Assembly: GCF_031759225.1 (NCBI RefSeq)
Contig: NZ_CP134494.1
Location: 1,734,501 to 1,798,500, forward strand
Direction of reading: 5' to 3'
Length of the DNA: 64,000 nucleotides
From: Mesobacillus jeotgali
Lineage (GTDB): Bacteria; Bacillota; Bacilli; Bacillales; Cytobacillaceae
Shown here: positions 8,156 through 17,167 of the stretch, one piece after another
Layout: every line of letters begins with the position of its first letter
Position numbering within the stretch: the first letter of the stretch is position 1
Notes under the pieces: model-generated
The model's database searches: none
Told to the model about the DNA's origin: nothing
What the model saw: the letters and a program-made list of their open reading frames with translations, nothing else
Position numbers and translations under genes: made by a program

Positions 8156-9022
8156 ATGGTTCAATTCGGAAGAGTATCCACAGCAATGGTGACCCCATTT
8201 GATCACAAAGGTCACATTGATTTCGCTAAAACGACCCAGCTAGTTAACCATTTGATTGATAACGGATCAGATTCACTCGTGGTTGCAGGGACAACAGGTG
8301 AATCCCCGACTCTTTCCAAAGAAGAGAAAATCGCATTATTCCAGCACGTCGTGAAGGTTGTAGACAAGAGGGTGCCTGTCATTGCAGGAACAGGCAGCAA
8401 TAACACCTATGCCACCATCGAACTGACAAAAAAGGCAGAAGAAATTGGTGTAGATGCAATCATGATCGTAGCACCATACTATAACAAGCCGAACCAGGAA
8501 GGCTTATACCAGCACTTTAAAGCAGCAGCAGAAGCTACATCTCTGCCTGTGATGGTTTACAATATTCCGGGAAGATCAGTCGTGAATATCCTGCCCGAAA
8601 CAGTGATCAAGCTGGCTGAAATCCCAAATGTTGTCGCTGTAAAGGAAGCTAGTGGTGACTTGAATGCCATGACTAAAATCATTGCAAATACACCAGATGA
8701 TTTCCTTTTATACAGTGGTGATGACGGATTGACCCTGCCGGTTCTCGCAATCGGCGGTACAGGTATTGTCTCTGTTGCATCACATGTGATTGGAAACGAG
8801 ATGCAAGCAATGGTCGATGCTTTCTTCAGCGGAAGAAATGCGGACGCTGCAAAAATGCATCAACGCCTGCTTCCGATCATGGAAGGACTCTTCGCTGCTC
8901 CAAGCCCGGCGCCTGTCAAAACGGCATTGCAGCTAAAAGGCCTTGATGTCGGTTCCGTTCGTTTACCAATGGTGCCTTTAACAGAACAAGAAAGATCAGC
9001 AGTAGCCAAACTTTTTCAATAG
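8156..9022 (+). CDS. dapA: 4-hydroxy-tetrahydrodipicolinate synthase
   Basis: 288 aa, standard length. Condenses pyruvate with aspartate semialdehyde. Visible are the GTTGESPTL substrate-binding motif, the MVYNIPGR tyrosine segment, and the Schiff-base lysine in VVAVKEASGD (about residue 163). The start follows AGAGGAG. The 59-bp gap after dapG holds a 26-bp hairpin without T-run. A strong terminator follows, so the asd-dapG-dapA unit ends here. Confidence 0.96.
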   Translation: MVQFGRVSTAMVTPFDHKGHIDFAKTTQLVNHLIDNGSDSLVVAGTTGESPTLSKEEKIALFQHVVKVVDKRVPVIAGTGSNNTYATIELTKKAEEIGVDAIMIVAPYYNKPNQEGLYQHFKAAAEATSLPVMVYNIPGRSVVNILPETVIKLAEIPNVVAVKEASGDLNAMTKIIANTPDDFLLYSGDDGLTLPVLAIGGTGIVSVASHVIGNEMQAMVDAFFSGRNADAAKMHQRLLPIMEGLFAAPSPAPVKTALQLKGLDVGSVRLPMVPLTEQERSAVAKLFQ

Positions 9023-9027
9023 AACAT

Positions 9028-9057
9028 AAGGCCAGCCAGTGGGTTGGCCTTTTTTTA
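9028..9057 (+). terminator. Terminator of the asd-dapG-dapA unit
   Basis: AAGGCCA ... TGGCCTT followed by a run of Ts. Confidence 0.85.
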
Positions 9058-9063
9058 TTTAAA

Positions 9064-9231
9064 AGTAAAAGCAGAGCCCCTGCATTGCCCAAAAACTGGA
9101 TACCAGAACTCAAACGGTAAAAGCAGGGCCAGTGCATTGCCCGAAAACTGGATTCCAGAGCTCAAACGGTAAAAGCAGAGTCCCTGCATTGCCCGAAAAC
9201 CAGGTTACAGAGCCCGAACGGTAAAAGCAGT
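9064..9231. repeat. Tandem repeat array B1: three full units and one partial, 52 bp
   Basis: Units begin GGTAAAAGCAG at 9064 (first base degenerate), 9116, 9168 and 9220, exactly 52 bp apart. Each has an arm GGTAAAAGCAGAG, a short loop, the opposing arm CTGCATTGCCC, and a 25-base spacer starting GAAAACTGG or similar. The same family recurs at 59812-59943. The array lies between the dapA terminator and the RNase J promoter. Confidence 0.92.
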
Positions 9232-9285
9232 AATCCTTCTAAAGAGAGAGATGTTAATTCCTACACCAGAGGCGATTGAATAAAG

Positions 9286-9315
9286 TTGTAAAGATTTTCT
9301 GTCATCAAGTATAAT
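9286..9315 (+). promoter_or_regulatory. Sigma-A promoter for the RNase J gene
   Basis: -35 TTGTAA (9286-9291), 18-bp spacer, -10 TATAAT (9310-9315), about 50 bp before the start codon. Confidence 0.55.
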
Positions 9316-9366
9316 GATTTTAACTGATAATGGTTCGGATTTTTACAGCACAGGAGGAGCACGGAA

Positions 9367-11034
9367 TTGATAGCAAAAAACGAGAGTATTAAGATTATTC
9401 CACTTGGTGGAGTGGGGGAAATCGGCAAGAATATGTACATCACCGAAGTGGACGGTGATATTTTTGTGGTTGATGCGGGCTTGATGTTTCCTGAGGATGA
9501 GATGCTCGGGATTGATGTGGTCATACCTGATTTTACTTATTTGGTTTCGAATAGTGATAGGGTGAAAGCAATTTTCCTTACGCACGGGCATGAAGACCAT
9601 ATAGGTGCATTAGGCTATATTTTACGCAAAATCAATGTAGCGGTTTACGGAACAAAGCTAACGATCGCCCTGGCAAAGGAAAAAATGAAAGAACAGGATT
9701 TCACTGGTTCGGCTGACTTTCGTGAAATTAATGCAGATACAGTAGTGGATTTCGACAAAGTTTCTGTTTCCTTTTTTAAAACCAATCATAGCATCCCTGG
9801 TTCAGTCGGCATTAGCATTCATACATCTGAAGGTGCAATCGTACATACAGGGGACTTTAAATTTGACCAGGCAGCAGCTCCGCTATACAAACCTGAAGTT
9901 GGCAAGATGGCTGCAATAGGTGAAAAAGGTGTTCTCTGCCTGCTTTCTGACAGTACTGAGGCTGAAAGACCTGGACATACACCTTCTGAATCAACCGTAG
10001 TCGCTGAACTATCCGACGTCTTTTATAATGCACAGGGCAGGATCATTGCTGCCTGCTTCGCATCTGACCTTAACAGGATCCAGCACCTATTTAACAGTGC
10101 ATCAGCAAATGGCCGAAAAGTGGCAGTGGCAGGAAATAGCTTGAAACGGATATTTGATATCGCATTGCAACTCGGCTATTTACAGGTAGAAGAAGATCTG
10201 ATCATATCGGTTAATGAACTAAAGGATTACGATAACAGCCAGGTGGTGGTTTTAACCACAGGAAGTCAGGGTGAGCCCATTGAAGCTCTGCAGAAAATGG
10301 CTAAACAAGTGCATCCGCAAGTAAATATTCAGGCAGGGGACACAGTATTGTTTGCTGCATCTCCTTTAAGGGGAAGCGAAGTGTTTATTTATAAGACCAT
10401 GGATATGCTTTACCGTGCGGGTGCGAATGTAGTATCCAGCAAAAATAGTGTCCAGGTCTCAAGCCATGGAAGCCAGGAAGAATTGAAATTCATGATCAAT
10501 CTGATGAATCCTAAATTCTTCATTCCAGTACATGGTGAATACAAAATGCTGAAGGCCCATAAAAAGCTAGCACAAGCATGCGGGATTCCGGAAGAAAATA
10601 TTTTTATCCCCGATCGCGGAGACGTGATTGAAATTTCAGGGGGGGTACTAAAGTTTACGGAGAAGGTGCCCGCCGGGAATACATTGATTGATGGAATCGG
10701 GGTTGGAGATGTAGGAAACATTGTTCTCCGAGACCGAAGACTGCTATCTCAAGACGGCGTTTTACTTGTAGTGGTGACACTGAATAAAACCGACAGGAAG
10801 ATTATTGCCGGACCGGAAATTATCTCGCGCGGCTTCGTCTATGTGCGCGAATCAGAGAAGCTGATGAATGATTCTGCTGCACTTGTAAGAGAAATCGTCG
10901 AGAAAAATGCTAATAAAGGCTCTTTCGATTGGAATAGTTTAAAACAGGATATCCGGGACTCCCTTCACCAATATTTATATGAAAAAACAAAACGCCGCCC
11001 AATGATCATGCCGATCATCATGGAGGTTAAATAA
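9367..11034 (+). CDS. rnjB: Ribonuclease J, RnjB (J2) position
   Basis: 555 aa beta-lactamase/beta-CASP ribonuclease. The TTG start follows an excellent AGGAGG. Metal-ligand motifs are complete: HGHEDH at residues 73-78, NHS near 141, HTGDF near 163 and the late VHGEY. At the same locus B. subtilis RnjB carries degenerate residues in the first motif (recalled as HGHDEN) and has little activity. The C-terminal segment FLYEKTKRRPMI-type is family typical. The product likely joins RNase J complexes for RNA maturation and decay. Assignment as J2 rests on synteny (dapA upstream, tepA downstream); it could be a catalytically competent J2 or a J1-like paralogue. Confidence 0.9.
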   Translation: MIAKNESIKIIPLGGVGEIGKNMYITEVDGDIFVVDAGLMFPEDEMLGIDVVIPDFTYLVSNSDRVKAIFLTHGHEDHIGALGYILRKINVAVYGTKLTIALAKEKMKEQDFTGSADFREINADTVVDFDKVSVSFFKTNHSIPGSVGISIHTSEGAIVHTGDFKFDQAAAPLYKPEVGKMAAIGEKGVLCLLSDSTEAERPGHTPSESTVVAELSDVFYNAQGRIIAACFASDLNRIQHLFNSASANGRKVAVAGNSLKRIFDIALQLGYLQVEEDLIISVNELKDYDNSQVVVLTTGSQGEPIEALQKMAKQVHPQVNIQAGDTVLFAASPLRGSEVFIYKTMDMLYRAGANVVSSKNSVQVSSHGSQEELKFMINLMNPKFFIPVHGEYKMLKAHKKLAQACGIPEENIFIPDRGDVIEISGGVLKFTEKVPAGNTLIDGIGVGDVGNIVLRDRRLLSQDGVLLVVVTLNKTDRKIIAGPEIISRGFVYVRESEKLMNDSAALVREIVEKNANKGSFDWNSLKQDIRDSLHQYLYEKTKRRPMIMPIIMEVK

Positions 11035-11041
11035 TTATTGG

Positions 11042-11076
11042 AAAAGATACTGGCTCAAACACCAGTATCTTTTTTG
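11042..11076 (+). terminator. Terminator of rnjB
   Basis: AAAGATACTGG ... CCAGTATCTTT followed by TTTT. Confidence 0.85.
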
Positions 11077-11172
11077 CTTCCCGACTTTATTCTTCAGCCA
11101 CCTTTGGACGCGGAATGAAATTGATGATGATGTTCATACTAAAATTATCATGCCTGAAGGGAGCATAAAAGG

Positions 11173-11922
11173 ATGGATAACGATATGAATAAATTCAGTT
11201 CTGAAAACCAGGAGGGCCAGCAGGGGGATAAGGAAAAACCATCAGGCCTTCTTGAAAAGATTCAGCAGCTTGGTCAGACAAATGTCCCCCAGCTTTCCCA
11301 AGATTCGAAGATCCATTGTTTGACAATTGTTGGACAAATCGAGGGACATATGCAGCTTCCACCACATAATAAAACGACAAAATATGAACACTTGATCCCA
11401 CAAATAGTTGCAATTGAACAAAACCAGAATATTGAAGGACTGCTTGTCATCTTGAATACTGTGGGCGGCGATGTGGAAGCAGGGCTGGCAATTTCAGAGA
11501 TGCTGGCATCTTTATCCAAGCCGACCGTTTCTATCGTGCTGGGTGGCGGTCATTCCATCGGAGTGCCTATAGCAGTTTCCTGTGATTATTCGTTCATTGC
11601 TGAGACCGCGACAATGACAATTCATCCAGTAAGGCTGACTGGACTTGTCATCGGTGTTCCGCAAACATTTGAATATCTCGATAAGATGCAGGATAGAGTT
11701 GTGAATTTTGTTACGAAACATTCCAATATTACTGAAGAAACATTCAAAGAGTTGATGTTTGCCAAAGGTAACCTGACAAGGGACATCGGAACGAATGTTG
11801 TCGGCCATGATGCAGTGAAGACCGGTTTGATCCATGAAGTCGGAGGAATAGGCCAGGCGATGAAAAAATTAAATGAATTAATTGATATGAATAAACAAGA
11901 GTCAGAAGTGATTGTACAATGA
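11173..11922 (+). CDS. tepA: ClpP-like serine protease TepA
   Basis: 249 aa ClpP/crotonase-fold protein without signal peptide, with a polar N-terminal tail (residues 1-35). The nucleophile region GGGHSIGVP and the [11 protein letters not shown] segment match the TepA/YmfB family. In B. subtilis it is described as a translocation-enhancing protein and degrades small acid-soluble spore proteins in work on outgrowth. The start has GAAGGGAG upstream, with a second usable ATG at 11185. Its stop overlaps the next gene by 4 bp. Confidence 0.92.
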   Translation: MDNDMNKFSSENQEGQQGDKEKPSGLLEKIQQLGQTNVPQLSQDSKIHCLTIVGQIEGHMQLPPHNKTTKYEHLIPQIVAIEQNQNIEGLLVILNTVGGDVEAGLAISEMLASLSKPTVSIVLGGGHSIGVPIAVSCDYSFIAETATMTIHPVRLTGLVIGVPQTFEYLDKMQDRVVNFVTKHSNITEETFKELMFAKGNLTRDIGTNVVGHDAVKTGLIHEVGGIGQAMKKLNELIDMNKQESEVIVQ

Positions 11923-12131
11923 TCCTCTACACGATGATGCCACATGAACAGGTATTCCCGCCGAGTGAAGAGGGAGCCGTTAACCAGGTCATGATCAGCT
12001 ATAACGGAATTCCTATCATGGCTGAATATACAGAGAATCACGAGTACCGGGTAGTCAGGGTAATGAGTACTGACCCAAACCATTATATGGAGCCCTCCTG
12101 TTTGCCTGGTTCTACCATTACTCTCTCTTAG
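11919..12131 (+). CDS. ylzJ: YlzJ-like protein
   Basis: 70 aa, opening [19 protein letters not shown], the characteristic start of the YlzJ family. The ATG overlaps the tepA stop (ATGA), so translation is coupled to tepA. Function unknown; conserved next to tepA in Bacillaceae. Confidence 0.85.
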   Translation: MILYTMMPHEQVFPPSEEGAVNQVMISYNGIPIMAEYTENHEYRVVRVMSTDPNHYMEPSCLPGSTITLS

Positions 12132-12252
12132 CTATACATTGTTTGACGTGACTGCAATGGAAAACCTTTCCGCACGACCGAAGCACCCCGCGAAAAGATC
12201 AGCAGCGCTGTCTATTTTAAAAAATCGATTGTGCCGTTTCAACTGGCAAATA

Positions 12253-12261
12253 TGATATAAT
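12253..12261 (+). promoter_or_regulatory. Extended -10 promoter upstream of the DNA translocase gene
   Basis: TGATATAAT, an extended -10 (TG at 12253-12254, TATAAT at 12256-12261), with no strong -35. Transcription would begin near 12268. Confidence 0.45.
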
Positions 12262-12280
12262 ATGGATACACTAAAGCATC

Positions 12281-12310
12281 AGCAGCCGAATAAGGCTGCT
12301 TTTCTTCTTA
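12281..12310 (+). terminator. Hairpin with T-tail between ylzJ and the translocase gene
   Basis: AGCAGCC, loop GAATAA, GGCTGCT, then TTTCTTCTT. It either ends the tepA-ylzJ transcript or, because it lies about 15 bases after the extended -10 promoter, acts as a leader terminator for the downstream gene. Confidence 0.6.
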
Positions 12311-12376
12311 CTAAAGTTTGAAGAATAGGCTAGTTGATTATGCTGATAGTGAAGCTATAAAAGTTCAGGTGATAAA

Positions 12377-14710
12377 ATGGCCAAAAAGAAAAGACGGCAA
12401 TCGAGAAAGAAGAATACATTGAAAACAACTGTTCAATATGAACTTGCCGGGCTAGCGCTGCTCGCATTAGCCATCATAGCGATGGCGGATTTGGGAGCTG
12501 TCGGAGGAGCCGTCGTGATGTTCTTCCGCTTTTTCTTCGGAGAATGGTATATGCTCAGTCTCGTAGGGCTGGTCGTGTTCAGTATTTTCATCATGTGGAA
12601 ACGAAGCTTGCCTTTTATATTCCACACTAAATTGATTGGTACATACCTGATTGTAAGTGCAATCCTGCTTTTAAGCCATGTGACATTATTCGAACTTTTA
12701 TCCAATGGCGGCAAGTTTGAGGATCCAAGTGTCATTAAAAACACTTTTGAATTATATGTGATGGAGGCAAAAGGAGAGACTAGCACGAATGATCTCGGAG
12801 GCGGGATGATTGGGGCTGTGATGTTTGCTCTGTTTTACTTTTTGTTTGATGCGGCGGGATCTCAGTTGATTGCCTTCCTGTTAATCATCATTGGTGCCAT
12901 TCTTGTCACAGGCAAAACATTCAGTGAAGTTGCCGGCAAAATCCTGACACCAATCGGAAGCTTTATCAGGGACCAATGGTTTTCATTCATCGAAGACCTT
13001 AAGCACTGGAGAGAGAATCAACAGCATAAAAAGACAGAAAGACAACAGGCGAAGCAAGCTAAAAGCGAGAGCAGCCAAACAGCTGCACAGGAAGTGCCTG
13101 TTGAAAAAACTATTGAACTCGCCGATGAGCCAGCTCCGGAGCCTATCATCTCCAGCTTTGCGGAGCGAGCTTATGCAAATCCTGCTGATTCTCAACCTCA
13201 GCAGACAGAGAAGAAGACAAAAGCTGCAAGTGATACAGAAGATGAGGCGGAAGAGTTGCCGCAGAATATTACTTTTACTGAAGTTGAGAATACCTCTTAT
13301 GAACTTCCGCCAATCGATATATTGAAACTGCCGAATAAAACAGACCAGAGCGGTGAATATGAAATGATTCACGCCAATGCGGCCAAGCTGGAACGCACAT
13401 TCCACAGCTTCGGAGTAAAAGCAAGAGTGACTCAGGTTCATCTAGGACCGGCGGTAACGAAATATGAAGTCCACCCTGATGTCGGTGTCAAGGTAAGCAG
13501 AATTGTAAGTCTTAATGATGATTTGGCCTTAGCATTGGCTGCCAAGGATATCAGGATTGAAGCTCCAATACCGGGAAAATCAGCAATTGGCATAGAAGTT
13601 CCGAATTCAGAAGTAGCAATGGTCTCTTTACGAGAAGTGATCGAGTCGAAGCAGCATAACAAACCAGGTTCCAAACTCCAAATTGGTTTGGGACGTGATA
13701 TTACGGGTGAAGCAGTGCTTGCCGAACTGAATAAAATGCCTCACCTTCTTGTTGCCGGTGCTACAGGAAGCGGTAAGAGTGTGTGTATTAATGGAATTAT
13801 CACCAGTATCCTGATGAAGGCGAAGCCACATGAAGTCAAACTGATGATGATTGACCCCAAGATGGTAGAGTTGAATGTTTATAATGGTGTCCCGCATCTA
13901 CTGGCTCCGGTTGTGACAGATGCAAAGAAAGCATCGCAGGCACTCAAGAAAGTGGTCAGTGAGATGGAAAGGCGCTATGAGCTCTTCTCACACACGGGAA
14001 CAAGGAATATAGAAGGCTACAATGAATATATCAAGAGGTATAATAGCGAGGAAGAAGCGAACCAACCATTGCTTCCGTTCATTGTAGTAATTGTGGACGA
14101 GCTGGCAGACTTGATGATGGTCGCGTCCTCAGATGTAGAAGATTCCATCACCAGGCTGGCTCAAATGGCCCGTGCTGCCGGGATCCATTTGATCATAGCT
14201 ACTCAAAGACCGTCTGTTGATGTCATTACAGGGGTAATCAAAGCGAATATCCCATCAAGAATTGCCTTTGCCGTTTCTTCAATGACAGACTCAAGAACAA
14301 TACTTGATATGGGCGGTGCTGAGAAGCTGCTGGGAAGAGGGGACATGCTGTTCCTGCCTGTCGGGTCATCGAAGCCTGTGAGGGTGCAGGGAGCGTTCTT
14401 GTCGGATGAAGAGGTGGAAGAGGTTGTAAACTATGTCATTGGCCAGCAGAAAGCCCAGTATCAGGAGGAAATGATACCTGAGGATGTTCCTGAGAACACA
14501 TCAGAGGTAGAGGATGATTTGTACGGAGATGCTGTCGATCTTGTAGTGGAAATGCAAACCGCTTCTGTTTCGATGCTTCAGAGAAGGTTCAGGATAGGTT
14601 ATTCTCGTGCAGCAAGACTGATTGATGAAATGGAGCTGCGCGGCGTCGTTGGGCCTTATGAAGGAAGCAAGCCGAGGACCGTCCTTGTGGCTAAGTCTGA
14701 AGAGGCATAA
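12377..14710 (+). CDS. spoIIIE: DNA translocase SpoIIIE/FtsK
   Basis: 777 aa. A basic N-terminus is followed by about four membrane segments (residues 20-190), a charged linker (about 210-310), the alpha/beta motor domain with Walker [10 protein letters not shown] near residue 460 and Walker [13 protein letters not shown], and a C-terminal winged-helix gamma domain (about 710-770) for reading oriented DNA motifs. Pumps chromosomal DNA across division or sporulation septa. Position after tepA-ylzJ matches B. subtilis spoIIIE; the name FtsK is equally used for such proteins. Confidence 0.95.
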   Translation: MAKKKRRQSRKKNTLKTTVQYELAGLALLALAIIAMADLGAVGGAVVMFFRFFFGEWYMLSLVGLVVFSIFIMWKRSLPFIFHTKLIGTYLIVSAILLLSHVTLFELLSNGGKFEDPSVIKNTFELYVMEAKGETSTNDLGGGMIGAVMFALFYFLFDAAGSQLIAFLLIIIGAILVTGKTFSEVAGKILTPIGSFIRDQWFSFIEDLKHWRENQQHKKTERQQAKQAKSESSQTAAQEVPVEKTIELADEPAPEPIISSFAERAYANPADSQPQQTEKKTKAASDTEDEAEELPQNITFTEVENTSYELPPIDILKLPNKTDQSGEYEMIHANAAKLERTFHSFGVKARVTQVHLGPAVTKYEVHPDVGVKVSRIVSLNDDLALALAAKDIRIEAPIPGKSAIGIEVPNSEVAMVSLREVIESKQHNKPGSKLQIGLGRDITGEAVLAELNKMPHLLVAGATGSGKSVCINGIITSILMKAKPHEVKLMMIDPKMVELNVYNGVPHLLAPVVTDAKKASQALKKVVSEMERRYELFSHTGTRNIEGYNEYIKRYNSEEEANQPLLPFIVVIVDELADLMMVASSDVEDSITRLAQMARAAGIHLIIATQRPSVDVITGVIKANIPSRIAFAVSSMTDSRTILDMGGAEKLLGRGDMLFLPVGSSKPVRVQGAFLSDEEVEEVVNYVIGQQKAQYQEEMIPEDVPENTSEVEDDLYGDAVDLVVEMQTASVSMLQRRFRIGYSRAARLIDEMELRGVVGPYEGSKPRTVLVAKSEEA

Positions 14711-14730
14711 AATCATGCATTTAAAAAAGA

Positions 14731-14762
14731 CAAAAGTCGGGTGCTCACACCCGACTTTTGCT
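14731..14762 (+). terminator. Terminator of the DNA translocase gene
   Basis: Perfect 13-bp stem CAAAAGTCGGGTG / CACCCGACTTTTG with loop CTCA. The left-arm A-run makes it work in both directions. The rest of the gap to 15018 contains an AT-rich region and a palindrome described separately. Confidence 0.85.
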
Positions 14763-14972
14763 GTGTATGCAGGATAAAACTCCTATAGGTAAAATAATAG
14801 TGTCATACTATTAAAACCGCTTACAAAATCTTATTATAGCAAAAAAATAGGTTTATCGTCCCGGAAAATATGACAATTTTGGTCAATCTAGCTTTTTTCG
14901 ACAAATTGTTGAAACACTATTTATTTATCTCGAAAAAAGTGTTATAGTATTTTCGATTAGTAGGAATGCTAT

Positions 14973-14990
14973 ACATCAGATGTCTGATGT
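14973..14990. promoter_or_regulatory. Perfect palindrome, probable operator of the GntR regulator
   Basis: ACATCAGATGTCTGATGT is a perfect 18-bp palindrome lying 28 bp before the regulator start and downstream of a TATAGT box near 14943. Position between promoter and ribosome site fits autorepression. The binding protein is inferred from adjacency only. Confidence 0.5.
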
Positions 14991-15017
14991 CTTGAGCAAA
15001 GGTTGGAGGAACGCCTC

Positions 15018-15743
15018 ATGTCGATCAAGTCAGATAACCGGCACCTGTATTTACAAGTAATCGATCACCTGAAGCAAGATATTCAAAAAGGTATATATAA
15101 AGAAAGAGAAAAATTACCTTCAGAATTCGATCTTGCCAAACAGCTTGGAGTCAGCAGGGCTACACTAAGGGAAGCATTGCGAATACTTGAAGAAGAAAAT
15201 GTCATAGTTCGCAGGCATGGTGTAGGGACTTTTGTCAACGCCAAACCGTTGTTTGAGTCAGGAATTGAACAGCTGAACAGCGTGACGGGCATGATTGAGC
15301 ATGCAGGGATGAAGCCTGGTACAATCTTCTTGAACTCAACGACTACTGGGCCAACCGAAGAAGATATCCGACGTTTTTCATGTTCGCATGATGATGAAAT
15401 CACACTGGTTGAAAGGGTCAGAACTGCTAACGGGGAACCTGTTGTCTATTGTCTAGACAAGATTCCTTCAAGCATCCTGCCGGAAGATTCTTCTTTTGAA
15501 GATGAGTCATTGCTTCATCTACTTGAAGTTAAATCGAACCGGAAGGTAACTTACGCAGTAGCTCAAATTGAGCCAATTGGCTATCACGAGAAGATTTCGC
15601 CCATCCTTGAATGCGAGCCGGAAACTGCACTGCTTGTTTTAAAACAGATGCATTTCGATGAAAACGATGTTCCGATTCTTTATTCGGTTAATTACTTTAA
15701 AGCCGACAAGTTCAGTTTTCATGTCCTTAGAAAAAGAATTTAA
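15018..15743 (+). CDS. GntR family (HutC/UTRA type) transcriptional regulator
   Basis: 241 aa. N-terminal winged helix (residues 5-70, with [20 protein letters not shown]) and a C-terminal UTRA ligand-binding domain (about 85-235). The ATG at 15018 follows TTGGAGG; a TTG within that site at 15003 is rejected. It precedes a nucleoside-type ABC importer with only 87 bp and no terminator between, so it likely controls that importer in response to a ligand linked to its substrate. Corresponds in position to B. subtilis ymfC. Confidence 0.88.
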   Translation: MSIKSDNRHLYLQVIDHLKQDIQKGIYKEREKLPSEFDLAKQLGVSRATLREALRILEEENVIVRRHGVGTFVNAKPLFESGIEQLNSVTGMIEHAGMKPGTIFLNSTTTGPTEEDIRRFSCSHDDEITLVERVRTANGEPVVYCLDKIPSSILPEDSSFEDESLLHLLEVKSNRKVTYAVAQIEPIGYHEKISPILECEPETALLVLKQMHFDENDVPILYSVNYFKADKFSFHVLRKRI

Positions 15744-15830
15744 TTTTTTTAAAGGAAATGAAAACGCTAACTGATTGGTTTTTCAGAACATTCCTGCGAA
15801 ATCACAAACATTCTCTGGGGGGTACAAACC

Positions 15831-16928
15831 TTGAAAAAGCGTAAATTTGGTTTGGTAATGTCATTGCTTTTAGCAGCAGGTACAATGTTGGCAGGTTGCG
15901 GAAGCGACGACGAAGGCGGCAGTTCTAAGGGCAAGGAGTCAGACTTAAGAGTAGGTATGGTCACTGACGCAGGTACGATTGATGACAAGTCTTTCAACCA
16001 AGGTACTTGGGAAGGAATCCTTAAGGCTGAAGAAGAATTCGGCGTAAAGACAAAGTACCTAAAGCCAGCAGGAACTACTGAAGCAGAATACTTAAAAGAA
16101 ATTGGTAACTTATACGATGCAGAATATAAGTTCATCGTTACACCGGGCTTTAAATTCGAAACAGCTGTTTTCCAAGCCCAGGATAAATATGAAGATGCTA
16201 AATTCGTCATTCTTGATGGAAATCCGCACAATGGAGATTTCAACCCAGTTGTTAAAGATAACACTGTAGCTGTATTCTTTGCAGAGCACGAGTCAGGCTT
16301 CCTTGCTGGTGTAGCTGCAGCGGTTGAACTGAAAGAAGGCGAAGCTGGATTCATCGGCGGTATGGAGATCCCTGCTGTACAAAAGTTCAACTGGGGCTTC
16401 CAACAAGGTCTTAAATATGCAAATGAAAACCTTGATACAAATGTAACAATCAAAGCTGAAAACGTAGTTTACCAGGGTTCATTTGACAACGCTGCTGCAG
16501 GCGGACAAATCGCAGCTCAATTCTATGATCGTGGCGTAGATGTTATCTTCACTGCTGCAGGTGGTGTTGGTGTTGGTGCGATCAACGAAGCGAAAAACCG
16601 TGCTAAGGCTGGAGAAAAGGTTTGGATCGTTGGTGTAGACGTAGACCAGTTTGAAGATGGTAAATATGATGGCGATAAGTCAGTCATCCTTACTTCTGCT
16701 ATGAAGAAGCTTGACCAAGTTGCTTACGATATGGTCCAAGCTGAACTTGACGGCAAATTCCCAGGCGGAGAAACTTTGACTTTCGATGCTAAGAACGATG
16801 GAATTGGTCTTCCTGAGAAAAACCCTAACCTAAGCGACGAAACTATGGGCAAGGTTAAAGAAGTTTACGAAAAAGTTAAATCTGAAGAAATCAAGGTCTC
16901 TGCTGAACAGGGAGATTTATTCAAGTAA
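15831..16928 (+). CDS. BMP family substrate-binding lipoprotein of an ABC importer
   Basis: 365 aa. Signal peptide with lipobox LAGC, Cys at residue 23, then the BMP/Med domain (GMVTDAGTIDDKSFNQG, later GVDVDQFEDG). Such proteins bind nucleosides; the B. subtilis NupN/YufN system takes up guanosine. The TTG start follows CTGGGGGG. Followed by a terminator and then the ATPase and two permeases, so the binding protein is probably made in excess over the rest. Confidence 0.9.
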   Translation: MKKRKFGLVMSLLLAAGTMLAGCGSDDEGGSSKGKESDLRVGMVTDAGTIDDKSFNQGTWEGILKAEEEFGVKTKYLKPAGTTEAEYLKEIGNLYDAEYKFIVTPGFKFETAVFQAQDKYEDAKFVILDGNPHNGDFNPVVKDNTVAVFFAEHESGFLAGVAAAVELKEGEAGFIGGMEIPAVQKFNWGFQQGLKYANENLDTNVTIKAENVVYQGSFDNAAAGGQIAAQFYDRGVDVIFTAAGGVGVGAINEAKNRAKAGEKVWIVGVDVDQFEDGKYDGDKSVILTSAMKKLDQVAYDMVQAELDGKFPGGETLTFDAKNDGIGLPEKNPNLSDETMGKVKEVYEKVKSEEIKVSAEQGDLFK

Positions 16929-16935
16929 AATAGTG

Positions 16936-16968
16936 CAAAAGAGACGGTCTCTTCCGTCTCTTTTGTCT
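16936..16968 (+). terminator. Terminator (partial attenuation) after the BMP lipoprotein gene
   Basis: CAAAAGAGACGG, loop TCTCTT, CCGTCTCTTTTG. It separates the binding-protein gene from the ATPase gene and may set different expression levels within one operon. Confidence 0.8.
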
Positions 16969-17167
16969 ATCGAACTCAAAAAGGAAAAATTTTGAACTTT
17001 TTCGAAATGGAAATGTACAGCTCCAGAGCCTGGCTTCCAAATAATCGGCCTTCAAAAGGAAGTAATTGCATCACTTCCCCAGGTGCCCGGTGAATGCTTG
17101 GGAAGCTGACAAGGGCGCTTACGCTATTCTTATAGGTATAGAGTCTAATACAAAGGTGAGTGCTACT

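Noticed and set aside
15767..16453. 228-codon open frame on the minus strand
   Set aside because: Antisense to the BMP lipoprotein gene; Ser/Pro-rich translation without domain features.
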